Part shown: piece after piece, positions 7,329 to 15,392 of the stretch
Numbering within the stretch: position 1 is the first letter of the stretch
Layout of the letters: each line of letters starts with the position of its first letter
Origin: Georgenia sp. EYE_87
GTDB taxonomy: Bacteria > Actinomycetota > Actinomycetes > Actinomycetales > Actinomycetaceae
Direction: 5' to 3'
DNA length: 64,000 bases
NCBI RefSeq assembly: GCF_023148685.1
Contig: NZ_JAHXNL010000003.1
Span: 412,379 to 476,378, forward strand
Position numbers and translations under genes: made by a program
The notes under the pieces: generated by a model
What the model saw: the letters and a program-made list of their open reading frames with translations, nothing else
Told to the model about the DNA's origin: nothing
Database searches by the model: none

Positions 7329-8663
7329 ATGGACACCCTCGGACGGTTGCTGGAGCGGTTCTGGTTCGTCCCCACCGCGATCTGTGTCGTGGCGGCTGTG
7401 GCCGCCGAGGTGCTGGTGGCTGTCGACGAACGCCTCGGCGTGCTACCCCTCCCAGCGTGGGCGGAGACCTTCGTCTACCGGGTGGGCGAGAGCGGGAGCC
7501 GTGACCTGCTCGGTGCCATCGCGACCTCTGCCCTTGCGGTTGCCGGCACGACGTTCTCGATCACCGTCGCGGTACTCGCCCTGACGTCGTCGAGCTACGG
7601 TCCCCGGCTGGTCCGCAACTTCATGGCCGACAAGGTCAACCAGGCCGTGCTGGGCATCTTCGTCGCGACGTTCCTCTACGCCCTTCTGGTGCTGCGGTCG
7701 GTCCGCGCGATCGGCGACCCCGGCGACCCGGACGCCGAGGTGTTCGTCCCGCACCTCGCCGTCAACGGCGCCGTGCTGCTCGCGGTGCTCGACGTCACCG
7801 TGCTCGTGTACTTCATCCACCACATCGCCGACTCGATCCAGGTCACGACCATCTCCCGACGCGTGCAGAACGACCTGCGGGCCACCGTCGAACGGCTGTA
7901 CCCGGAGGAGCTCGGCGTGGACGAGCATGCCGTGACCGAGCGGCCCCGTCTCCCGGCCGGCCTGGAGACGGACGGCGGACGCGTCACGGCCGGGCGCGCC
8001 GGCTACGTCTCCTACGTCCAGGACGACGACCTCATGGCCGCCGCCCGCGAGCACGACGTCCTGCTCGCGCTCCAGGTCCACCCCGGCCGGTACGTCCTCG
8101 GCGACGGCGACGTCTGCCTGGTGCACCCGGCCGAGCGACTCACCGAGAAGCTGGCAGACCGGGTGCGCGACGCGGTGGGCATCACCGACGGCCGCAGTCC
8201 GCACCAGGACGTCGGGTTCGCGGTGCAGCAGCTCACGGAGCTCGCCGTCCGGGCGCTCTCGCCGGGCACGAACGACCCGTACACGGCGATCAACGCCATC
8301 GACGACCTCTCCGTCGGGCTCTCGATGCTGGCCGGGCGCCGCATGCCCTCACCGGCACGGCTGGACGACGACCACGTCCTGCGTGTCCACGCGCCGTACG
8401 AGGACGCCACGGCGCTGACCGGGGAGGTGCTCGGCACCCTCCGCTGGTACGCCACCGGGTCCCCCGCGGTCATGCACGCCGCGCTGACCCTCGCCGAGCG
8501 CGTCGGCGGGCGCGCCCGGGACGACGAGCTGCGCGCCCGGCTCAGCCGTGAGGTCTCTCTGCTCGACGAGGCGTTCCGGCGGGCGGGGCACCAGGACCAC
8601 GACGTCGAGGCGTACGCCGAGCGGGCGGGCCGCGTGCGCGCCGCCCTCGCCACCGGCCGGTAG
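7329..8663 (+). CDS. DUF2254 membrane protein
   Basis: A 444-residue predicted integral membrane protein of the DUF2254 family. Hydrophobic segments lie at about residues 13-33, 63-88, 102-122 and 145-163. The conserved block FSITVAVLALTSSSYGPRLVRNFM follows the second helix. The soluble C-terminal half contains the family-typical DVGFAVQQLTELAVRALSPGTNDPYTAI stretch in the middle and ends in charged helices. Function unknown; it is transcribed in the same direction as the MscS gene 40 nt downstream, so both may be membrane-stress genes. Confidence 0.85.
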   Translation: MDTLGRLLERFWFVPTAICVVAAVAAEVLVAVDERLGVLPLPAWAETFVYRVGESGSRDLLGAIATSALAVAGTTFSITVAVLALTSSSYGPRLVRNFMADKVNQAVLGIFVATFLYALLVLRSVRAIGDPGDPDAEVFVPHLAVNGAVLLAVLDVTVLVYFIHHIADSIQVTTISRRVQNDLRATVERLYPEELGVDEHAVTERPRLPAGLETDGGRVTAGRAGYVSYVQDDDLMAAAREHDVLLALQVHPGRYVLGDGDVCLVHPAERLTEKLADRVRDAVGITDGRSPHQDVGFAVQQLTELAVRALSPGTNDPYTAINAIDDLSVGLSMLAGRRMPSPARLDDDHVLRVHAPYEDATALTGEVLGTLRWYATGSPAVMHAALTLAERVGGRARDDELRARLSREVSLLDEAFRRAGHQDHDVEAYAERAGRVRAALATGR

Positions 8664-8703
8664 CCGCTCCCGGGGCGCTCGCCCGGCGGGCCGCGGCGCG
8701 GCG

Positions 8704-9609
8704 ATGCATGATGGCCGGGTGAGACCACCGGCGGCCGTCGACTCCTGGGAGCTCCCGCCCGTCGAGCCCGGCCAGCTCGGTGCCGGCGCGCTGGTGATCG
8801 TCGGAGGCTGGGTGCTCTCCCGGCTGGTGCGCGCGGTGCTGCGCCGCTACTGGACCTGGCGACGCCGCAGCCCGAGCTTCAGCTCGGTGTTCGCCTCGAT
8901 GACCGGCTGGGTGGTCCTCGCGCTGGCCGTCGGCGCGGGGCTGACCATCGCCTTCCCCAGCGTCCGGCCCATCAACATCCTGGGCGGGCTCGGCGTGGCG
9001 TCGATCGCCGCCGGCATCGCGTTCCAGGCGGTGCTCGGCAACCTCTTCGCCGGGGTGCTGCTGATCAGCCGTGAGCCGTTCCGGTCCGGGGACCAGATCG
9101 CGCTGGGTGACGTCCGCGGGACCGTCGACGAGATCAACCTGCGCGAGACGGTCGTGCGCACGTTCGACGGGCGCCGGGTGCTCATCCCCAACAGCGTGAT
9201 GAGCAGCGGGGTCGTCACGGTGCAGACGGGTTACGAGAAGGTCCGGACGTCGGTCGTGGTCGGCGTCGCCTACGACGCCGACCTCGAGCGCGCTCGCAGC
9301 ACCGCACTGACGGCGGTGGAGGGCCTGCCGTCCGTGGCGAGGGACCCGGCGCCGCAGGCCCTCATCACCGAGCTCGGCTCCTCCACGATCAACATCGAGC
9401 TGCGGTTCTGGTCCGGCGCCCGTCAGCTCGAGACCCTCGAGGCCCAGGACCAGGTGATCGGCGCTGTCGTGCGCGCCTTCAACGAGGCGGAGATCGCCAT
9501 GCCGGCGGACATCCGTGTCCTCGAGGCCTCCCCCAGCTTCACCGCGGCGCTGGCCGGGCTGGGACGCGGAGACGACGGCGGACGTCGGGAGCGTTCCGCG
9601 CCCTCCTAG
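8704..9609 (+). CDS. MscS-family mechanosensitive channel
   Basis: A small-conductance mechanosensitive channel homologue of about 301 residues. Transmembrane helices are near residues 25-43 and 60-85. The pore helix and following beta domain are clear: GLGVASIAAGIAFQAVLGNL, then EPFRSGDQIALGDVRGTVDEI, VLIPNSVMSSGVV and the soluble domain with VGVAYDADLERA. The start is uncertain: ATG 8704 was used, and a GTG at 8719 is an alternative; neither has a good ribosome site. It releases solutes under hypo-osmotic shock in characterised homologues. It converges with the P450 gene, with only 4 nt between their stops. Confidence 0.88.
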   Translation: MHDGRVRPPAAVDSWELPPVEPGQLGAGALVIVGGWVLSRLVRAVLRRYWTWRRRSPSFSSVFASMTGWVVLALAVGAGLTIAFPSVRPINILGGLGVASIAAGIAFQAVLGNLFAGVLLISREPFRSGDQIALGDVRGTVDEINLRETVVRTFDGRRVLIPNSVMSSGVVTVQTGYEKVRTSVVVGVAYDADLERARSTALTAVEGLPSVARDPAPQALITELGSSTINIELRFWSGARQLETLEAQDQVIGAVVRAFNEAEIAMPADIRVLEASPSFTAALAGLGRGDDGGRRERSAPS

Positions 9610-9613
9610 CTCG

Positions 9614-10930
9614 CTACGCGGGTCGGGGCTCGGGCACCACCCAGGACCCGTCGCGCGGGCGCAGGGTCAGGAGCGGGTCGGGGACCAGCGGGCGGCCCGG
9701 CACCGGCCGGAGCCGCCAGCGCGCCAGGATGACGGCCAGCGTCAGGACACCCTCCGTCCAGGCGAAGGACTCGCCGATGCACTGCCGCGTCCCGCCCCCG
9801 AACGGGAAGTACGCGAAGCGCGGCCGGTCCGGCGCGGGGCCGAGGAACCGGTCCGGGTCGAAGGCCTCGGGGTCCGGCCACCAGCGGGCGTCGCGGTGGA
9901 CCACCCACTGCGGGGCGAGCAGGACCGTGCCGGCCGGGATCTCGACGTCGGCCACCTTGGTGCTCGCCCGGGCCTGGCGCCCCATGGTCCACGCCGGCGG
10001 GTAGAGCCGGAGCGCCTCCGCCATCACCGCCCGGGTGAGCGGAAGGCGTTCGAGGTCGTCGACCATCGGCACCCCGCCGTCGCCGCACGCCTCCCGCACC
10101 TCCGCGGCGACGCGGTCCTGGACGGAGGGGTGGCCGGCCAGGAGGTGACCGGCGAACGCCAGCGCGCTCGCGGTGGTCTCGTGCCCGGCCAGCAGCATGG
10201 TGACCACCTGGTCGCGCGCGTGACGCGGGTCGAAGTCCTCGAGCAGCAGCGAGAGCAGGTCCTCCCGCCCCGGTCCGCCCCGGGCGTGCTCCCCGACCAG
10301 CCGGGCGGTGAGGGTGTCCAGCGCCGCGGTGCCCCGGCGGACGCGCCCGCGGGTCGGCGGCAGCCGCACCAGGAGGTCACCCAGCGGCAGCATGAGGACC
10401 GGGTACGCCGAGAGCACGTCCCGCACGGCACCGGCCACCAGCTCCACGTCCTCGTCGAGGCGCGTGCCGAACAGCGTCCGGCCCGCCACGGTGAGCGTGG
10501 TCCGGACGGTCTGCGCGTGCAGGTCGAGCGGTCGGCCCGGCGTCCAGGAGCCGACGACGGCGACCGCGACGTCGACCATCTCCTCGGCGTACCGCGCCAC
10601 GCGCTGCCGGCTGAACGCGGTCTGCAGCAGCCGCCGGTCGTGCAGGTGCACGTCGCCCTCGCTCGTGAGCAGCCCGTCGCCGAGCACGGCCCGGGCGCGC
10701 CGAAGCACCGGGCTCTTCCCGAAGTCGTGCTGCCGGACGGTGAGCAGCTCGTGGACCGCGTCGGGGTGGGAGAGCAGGACGACGGCGGTGCCGCCGATGC
10801 GGAACGCGGCGGCGTCCCCGTGCTCGCGGGCGCACCGGGTGAGAAAACCCAGCCGGTCGCGGCGGAGCTGCAGCGCGTTGCCGACGAGCGGCGACGCGGC
10901 TGGTCCGGGCAGATCGGCCACCGTCCGCAC
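9614..10930 (-). CDS. Cytochrome P450
   Basis: A complete 438-residue P450 monooxygenase. The I-helix oxygen-binding motif AGHETT is at 248-253, the ExxR motif EALR at 305-308, the PERF-like segment FDPDRF near 357-362, and the heme-binding loop FPFGGGTRQCIGE with the proximal ligand C384. There is no N-terminal membrane anchor. The overall look (TMGRQARASTKVADVEIPAGT) is of a class that includes fatty-acid and terpenoid hydroxylases. It needs separate redox partners and none is adjacent. It is transcribed towards the MscS gene and ends 4 nt from it; it starts 63 nt downstream of the RpiB gene on the same strand. Substrate unknown. Confidence 0.93.
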   Translation of the reverse strand: MRTVADLPGPAASPLVGNALQLRRDRLGFLTRCAREHGDAAAFRIGGTAVVLLSHPDAVHELLTVRQHDFGKSPVLRRARAVLGDGLLTSEGDVHLHDRRLLQTAFSRQRVARYAEEMVDVAVAVVGSWTPGRPLDLHAQTVRTTLTVAGRTLFGTRLDEDVELVAGAVRDVLSAYPVLMLPLGDLLVRLPPTRGRVRRGTAALDTLTARLVGEHARGGPGREDLLSLLLEDFDPRHARDQVVTMLLAGHETTASALAFAGHLLAGHPSVQDRVAAEVREACGDGGVPMVDDLERLPLTRAVMAEALRLYPPAWTMGRQARASTKVADVEIPAGTVLLAPQWVVHRDARWWPDPEAFDPDRFLGPAPDRPRFAYFPFGGGTRQCIGESFAWTEGVLTLAVILARWRLRPVPGRPLVPDPLLTLRPRDGSWVVPEPRPA

Positions 10931-10993
10931 GTCCTCACCGTAGCGCGAAGGACGGGCGCCGACTCAGCCCCCCCGGGACCCGCCAGGTCGTCA

Positions 10994-11482
10994 TCAGCGG
11001 CCGACGGGCTCGCTGTCGCCGGCCGGCGTCACCGACTCGTACTCGGAGAGGAGCGCGACCTTCTCGGCCGACGCCGAGGACTCGTCGAACCCGTGACCCA
11101 GCCACTCCCTGGCGAGCTTGCGCGCCAGCTCGAGCCCGATCACCCGCTGACCGAACGTGAGCACCTGGGCGTTGTTGGACTTGACGAGGCGCTCGACCGA
11201 GAAGGAGTCGTGGGCGACCGAGGCCCGGATGCCGGGCACCTTGTTGGCGGCCATCGCCACGCCGATGCCGGTGCCGCAGACCAGCAGCGCCCGGTCGGCC
11301 CGCCCCTCGGCGATCGTGCGGCCGGCGGCGACCCCGACGTGCGGGTAGGCGGTGTGCTCGTCGGCGCCGACGCCGACGTCGATGACCTCGTCGACGCGCT
11401 CGTCAGCCTCGAGGTCCCGCTTGAGGGCCTCCTTGTAGTCGAAGCCCGCGTCGTCCGAGCCGACGACGATCCTCAGTCCCAT
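10994..11482 (-). CDS. RpiB/LacAB-family sugar-phosphate isomerase (DerI/EryI-like)
   Basis: A 162-residue RpiB-type isomerase. It shows GSDDAG (8-13; usual RpiB is GSDHAG), the catalytic C69 in VCGTGIG, the NKVPGIRASVAHD segment and NNAQVLTFGQRVIG. Family members interconvert ribose/ribulose 5-phosphate, or D-erythrulose 4-phosphate and D-erythrose 4-phosphate (EryI/DerI). The second role is favoured because the DhaK-DhaL kinase gene ends 29 nt upstream in the same operon and a triosephosphate isomerase paralogue lies in the same regulon. The ATG at 11482 has GAGGGAG upstream. Confidence 0.88.
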   Translation of the reverse strand: MGLRIVVGSDDAGFDYKEALKRDLEADERVDEVIDVGVGADEHTAYPHVGVAAGRTIAEGRADRALLVCGTGIGVAMAANKVPGIRASVAHDSFSVERLVKSNNAQVLTFGQRVIGLELARKLAREWLGHGFDESSASAEKVALLSEYESVTPAGDSEPVGR

Positions 11483-11511
11483 GGTGTTCTCCCTCGTTCG
11501 TTGGTTCCTGG

Positions 11512-13236
11512 TCAGTTCTCGAGCAGTCCGGACTCGGCGACCGCCGACATGAGCAGGGCGAACGACGTCGCGCCCGGGTCCGGGGTGCCCACGGACTTCT
11601 CGCCGAGCACGCGCGAGCGGCCGCGCCGTGCCTGGATCTCCGCGGTGGCGCGGGCAGCGTGGGAGGCCGCCTCGGCGGCCTGCGCCCACGCCCGTGGCAG
11701 CGGGTCGCCCGAGGCGAACCGCTCGGTCAGCACGGTGGTGAAGGGCACGAGTGCGTCGACCATGGTCTTGTCGCCCGGTTCCGCACCGCCGAGCCGCTGG
11801 ACCGCCTGCCCGCCCTGCTCGACCGCACGGACGATGTCCGCCGACGCGGCCGGGGCGTCGTCGGAGAGCGCGGCGCCGGCGGCCGTGAGAGCACCGCCCC
11901 ACAGGGCGCCGGACGTCCCGCCCGCCGCCTCCGACCAGGCCTCACCCGCCCGGACGAGCAGGGTCCGCGCGCCGGCGCCCCGCGCGAGCGCGTCCGACGC
12001 GGCGCGCCAGGCTCCCGTGGTCCCGTAGCTCATGCCCTGCCCGTGGTCGCCGTCACCGGCGATCGCGTCCAGGCGGCCGAGCTCCGGCTCCGCGGCGACG
12101 GCCGTCGCCCTGAGGACCTCGAGGACGTCCGTGATCGCCTGCGCGAGCTCGCGCGACTCCGCGGAGGCCTCGGGGATCGGTTCGGCGGCGACGGCGTCGG
12201 CCGTCACCTCGCGCCGCCCGCGCTCCTGCACCGCTCCGCGGCGGTAGGCGATCGTGTCGACCGGAGCGACCCAGAGCTCCTCGAGCTCGGGGTCGAGGAA
12301 GGTGACGGTCAAGGACAGCCCGGCCATGTCGAGGGACGACATGAGCTCGCCGACCTCAGGCAGCACCGGGGTGAGGCCGGCGTCCTCGAGTCGCTGCGCG
12401 ACGCGCCCGTAGACGACGTAGAGCTCCTCGTTCTTCACCGTGCCGAGGCCGTTGAGGATCACGACGGCGCGTCCCTCGTACCCGTCTCGCCCGCGCGGCG
12501 GTTCCTCGGCGAGCACGCCGTCGACGAGCAGGTCCGCCACCTCGGCCGCGGTGCCCATCGGCACGTCGCGCACGCCCGGTTCGCCGTGGACGCCGAGCCC
12601 GACGCTCATCACGCCCGCAGGCACCCTGAACAGCGGCTCCGCGGCGCCGGGGAGCGTGCAGCCGTTGAACGCGACACCGAGGGAGCGCGTCCGGTCGTTG
12701 GCCCGGCGGGCGAGCCGCTCCACCGCGTCGAGGTCGTCGCCCCGCTCGGCGGCCGCGCCGGTGACCTTGAGGACGACGAGGTCGCCGGTCACCCCGCGCC
12801 GGTCCCGGTGGTTCTCCGGCGTGTTGGAGGCGACGTCGTCGGAGACCGCCAGCGTGCGCACGTCCAGCCCCTCGGCGCGGAGGCGCTCGGCGGCCTGGCC
12901 GAAGTGCAGGACGTCGCCGGCGTAGTTGCCGTACAGGAGCAGCACGCCGCCGCCGTTGTCGGCCGCGCGGACGACGGAGTACACCTGGGAGGCCGACGGC
13001 GACGCGAAGACGTTGCCGCAGGCGGCGCCGTGCGCCAGGCCAGGCCCCACCCACCCGGCGAAGGCCGGGTAGTGGCCCGAGCCGCCGCCGACGACGACGG
13101 ACACGGATCCGCGCGGGCTGTCCGTCGACCGCACGACACCGCCGTGAACGCGCTGGACGTGACCGGGGTGGGCCAGCGCCATGCCCGCCAGCGCTTCGTC
13201 CGAGAACTGCTTGGGGTCGTTGTAGAGGCGGGTCAT
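11512..13236 (-). CDS. DhaK-DhaL fusion kinase, probable erythrulose or sugar-acid kinase
   Basis: A 574-residue ATP-dependent kinase of the dihydroxyacetone kinase family. The DhaK half (about 1-335) has GGGSGHYPAF (50-59) and the His that covalently holds the keto substrate, H217 in GLGVHGEPG. The DhaL half (about 365-574) has the metal/ATP loop GDGDHG (394-399), GGTSGALWG and GDKTMVDAL. Actinobacterial relatives phosphorylate D- or L-erythrulose (DerK/LerK). In place of the usual GGGSGHEPAH it has HYPAF, so the substrate pocket may differ. The ATG at 13236 follows TAGGAG. The promoter region carries an operator-like palindrome at 13280-13291. It is the first gene of an operon with the RpiB isomerase. 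Confidence 0.88.
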   Translation of the reverse strand: MTRLYNDPKQFSDEALAGMALAHPGHVQRVHGGVVRSTDSPRGSVSVVVGGGSGHYPAFAGWVGPGLAHGAACGNVFASPSASQVYSVVRAADNGGGVLLLYGNYAGDVLHFGQAAERLRAEGLDVRTLAVSDDVASNTPENHRDRRGVTGDLVVLKVTGAAAERGDDLDAVERLARRANDRTRSLGVAFNGCTLPGAAEPLFRVPAGVMSVGLGVHGEPGVRDVPMGTAAEVADLLVDGVLAEEPPRGRDGYEGRAVVILNGLGTVKNEELYVVYGRVAQRLEDAGLTPVLPEVGELMSSLDMAGLSLTVTFLDPELEELWVAPVDTIAYRRGAVQERGRREVTADAVAAEPIPEASAESRELAQAITDVLEVLRATAVAAEPELGRLDAIAGDGDHGQGMSYGTTGAWRAASDALARGAGARTLLVRAGEAWSEAAGGTSGALWGGALTAAGAALSDDAPAASADIVRAVEQGGQAVQRLGGAEPGDKTMVDALVPFTTVLTERFASGDPLPRAWAQAAEAASHAARATAEIQARRGRSRVLGEKSVGTPDPGATSFALLMSAVAESGLLEN

Positions 13237-13279
13237 CGAAGATCTCCTAGCTCCGTCGCATCGAAGTCGTACAGCATGC

Positions 13280-13291
13280 ATCCTATTGGAT
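13280..13291. promoter_or_regulatory. Operator palindrome upstream of DhaK-DhaL gene
   Basis: ATCCTATTGGAT lies 43 nt upstream of the kinase start. It is the exact reverse complement of the element at 15210-15221 and differs by one base from that at 17378-17389. This is a probable binding site for the GntR regulator encoded at 14483-15190. Confidence 0.65.
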
Positions 13292-13408
13292 ATTGGCAGA
13301 CAAGTAGGTCAGTGGTGTGCGGTTGACGAGGGGGTGTTGGCAGGCTGTGGACCCAGTGGGGTTGTCGACCGTGGCGTTCCCGACGTCGGCGGTCACGCCA
13401 CCTGGCGA

Positions 13409-14392
13409 TCACGCCACGGTGGCGGGCTCCACGTCCGGCGTGACCGTCCCCGAGCGCAGCGTCAGCTTGGCCGCGAGGATGGTGCGCAGGTAGTCCCGGT
13501 TCCTGGCGGCCACGGACAGCCCGTCGCCCCCGTAGTGCTCGACGCAGAACGTCCCGGCGAAGCCGGCGTCGAGCGCCATGTCGACGACCGCCCGGTAGTT
13601 GATGAAGCCGAGCTCGAGCGGGGCGGGCGCGCTGAAGTAGGCCCCGGTCGCGACGTCGAGGTCGCGGTAGTAGTTCTTCACGTGCATGTAGTTGGTGTAC
13701 GGCAACATCTTCTCGAACTGCGTGCGCCAGTCCTCGACCGGCCGGTGGAGGCGGACGAGGTTGCCGACGTCGGGGTTGAGGCCGACGTTCTCCAGCCCGA
13801 TGTCCGTGACCATGCGCACGCACGAGTCCGCGGTGCCCAGGTAGGTGTCCTCGTACATCTCGAGGGAGAGTGCCACCCCGCGCTCGGCCGCGTACGCGCC
13901 CAGCTCGCGGAACGTCGACACGGCGTGGCGGTACACCTCTGGGTCCTCGGGGTCGGCGGCCCCCGGCTCGTGCCAGAACCACATGGCGGCCTGCTGGTCA
14001 GCCGTGAGCGCCTGGTGCAGGCCGAGGCAGACGGTGTCCACCCCGAGCGCGACCGCCGCGTCGATCGTGCGGTACGAGTACGCGACGTTGGCCTCGGCGG
14101 CAGCGGCGTCGTGGTCGATGATCGAGCGGCGCGAGACCGAGATCGCGCTGACGCCCAGACCCTCCTGGAGCAGCAGCCGCCGGAGCGCGTCCAGGCGCGG
14201 GGCCGCCAGGTCCCCGACCGGGAGCCACGTGTCGGTGAGGTCGACGTGGTCGAAGCCTGCGAGCCGGACCTCGCGGAGAACGCCGGCCCACGCCGCGTCG
14301 TCGGCCATGGTCGTGCTTGTGCCGTCCGGCAGCGTGCCGGGATACTGCAGCAGCGCGGCGCCGATGGGCCACGTCTCAGATGTCCAGGACAA
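13409..14392 (-). CDS. Xylose-isomerase-like TIM-barrel sugar-phosphate epimerase/isomerase
   Basis: A 327-residue protein of the AP-endonuclease-2/xylose-isomerase-like TIM-barrel family. Typical strands and metal-site residues are visible: GFDHVDLTDTW, VSRRSIIDHD, DTVCLGLHQ, ALSLEMYEDT (metal Glu), NVGLNPDVGN (Asp), YMHVKNYYRD (His) and TFCVEHYGGD (Glu). EryC-type racemases of erythritol catabolism belong to this fold, and here the gene sits with a DhaK-DhaL kinase, an RpiB isomerase and a TPI paralogue. A step on a tetrulose or sugar acid is therefore likely, but the reaction is unproven. It is transcribed divergently from the GntR gene, from the shared region 14393-14482. Confidence 0.82.
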   Translation of the reverse strand: MSWTSETWPIGAALLQYPGTLPDGTSTTMADDAAWAGVLREVRLAGFDHVDLTDTWLPVGDLAAPRLDALRRLLLQEGLGVSAISVSRRSIIDHDAAAAEANVAYSYRTIDAAVALGVDTVCLGLHQALTADQQAAMWFWHEPGAADPEDPEVYRHAVSTFRELGAYAAERGVALSLEMYEDTYLGTADSCVRMVTDIGLENVGLNPDVGNLVRLHRPVEDWRTQFEKMLPYTNYMHVKNYYRDLDVATGAYFSAPAPLELGFINYRAVVDMALDAGFAGTFCVEHYGGDGLSVAARNRDYLRTILAAKLTLRSGTVTPDVEPATVA

Positions 14393-14420
14393 CGGTGTCT
14401 CCTTCGCAGGCTCTCCAGAG

Positions 14421-14439
14421 ATCCTGGAGCATATAGGAT
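14421..14439. promoter_or_regulatory. Operator-like repeat between epimerase and GntR genes
   Basis: An inverted repeat ATCCT (14421-14425) and AGGAT (14435-14439), continuing as CATATAGGATGTTGG, lies in the 90-nt region shared by two divergent genes. The ATAGGAT half matches the palindrome at 15210-15221. It could serve autoregulation of the GntR gene and control of the epimerase. Confidence 0.5.
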
Positions 14440-14482
14440 GTTGGTGAGAGTACTACATGATCGATCTCGATAGGGGCTACGC

Positions 14483-15190
14483 ATGGTGACTCGCACGACG
14501 CATCTGACCCGGAAGGTGCTGAGGGACGACGTCCACGACGCCCTGCTGGAGATGCTCATGACACAGCAGCTCGCCCCGGGGCAGTCCCTGAGCATCGACT
14601 CGCTGGCCCGCCAGCTGGGCGTCTCGCCGACGCCGGTGCGCGAGGCGCTGGTGGAGCTCGAGCACACCGGTCTCGTCACGCGCGCCGCCCTCAAGGGCTA
14701 CACGGTCACGTCCCCGCTCTCCGCGCGGCAGATGGCCGAGCTGATCGACGCGCGGCAGGTGATCGAGCTCGCCGCGGTGGAGCGCGCCGTGCGGGCCGCC
14801 GGCATCGTGGAGACGCTCAAGGGCGTCCACGCGGACCACGAGGCGGTGATCCGGCGCTACGGCCTCGACGGGCCGGCCGGGGTCCGCGAGGCCTCCCAGG
14901 ATCAGATCCTGGAGTACTTCCGGGCGGACTGGGCGTTCCACGAGGCGATCATCCGGTCGTGCGGGAACCGCTTCATCCAGCAGATGGCGTCCATCCTGGG
15001 CGCGAACGTCCACCGGATGCGCCAGACCATGGACGTGGGCCTGACCGACGCCATGGACGCCCTCCACGAGCACGCCGAGATCGTGGCGGCGTTCGAGAGC
15101 GGCGACCCGGCCACCGCCGTCGAGGCGATGCGCAGGCACCTCGACCTGGTCTCCGGGCGGGCGCAGGCGGAGGCCGCAACACCGGAGTAG
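14483..15190 (+). CDS. GntR-family regulator, FadR/FCD subfamily
   Basis: A 235-residue transcription regulator. The N-terminal winged helix (about 10-80) has the hallmark SIDSLARQLGVSPTPVREAL and LEHTGLVTRAALKGYTV. The C-terminal all-helical FCD ligand domain contains the metal-site residues expected for this subfamily (DARQVIELAAVERA, DWAFHEAIIRSCGN, LHEHAEIVAAFESGD). FCD regulators usually bind a carboxylate or sugar-acid effector, in line with the carboxylate transporter and PdxA-like dehydrogenase in the cluster. It lies centrally between leftward and rightward catabolic genes. Matching ATCC-N4-GGAT palindromes occur in all surrounding promoter regions. The start ATG 14483 has only a weak ribosome site. 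Confidence 0.9.
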   Translation: MVTRTTHLTRKVLRDDVHDALLEMLMTQQLAPGQSLSIDSLARQLGVSPTPVREALVELEHTGLVTRAALKGYTVTSPLSARQMAELIDARQVIELAAVERAVRAAGIVETLKGVHADHEAVIRRYGLDGPAGVREASQDQILEYFRADWAFHEAIIRSCGNRFIQQMASILGANVHRMRQTMDVGLTDAMDALHEHAEIVAAFESGDPATAVEAMRRHLDLVSGRAQAEAATPE

Positions 15191-15209
15191 CGTTGGACAT
15201 AGATCCAAC

Positions 15210-15221
15210 ATCCAATAGGAT
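15210..15221. promoter_or_regulatory. Operator palindrome upstream of pdxA2-like gene
   Basis: ATCCAATAGGAT, the exact reverse complement of the 13280-13291 element, lies 20 nt after the GntR stop and about 170 nt before the PdxA-like start. A further half-like GATCC lies 4 nt upstream. Probable GntR operator. Confidence 0.65.
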
Positions 15222-15392
15222 CGCTCCATGCCCTCGGAGCACCCGAGGGCGGTCGGCTCGACGGGGAGCGCGTGGTCCCGCGGCACGGCTCGTGCGGGCG
15301 TCCGACGCGGCCGCCTCGTCGCGAGCGGCTGAGCCCGCCTCGCGGGCAGCCACGGCGTGCTCCCCGGGCACGTCACTACTACGAGGAGAACC

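Noticed and set aside
9515-12028. An 837-codon plus-strand open frame
   Set aside because: Arg/Gly/Pro/His-rich, opposite the P450, RpiB and DhaK-DhaL genes, which have clear motifs.
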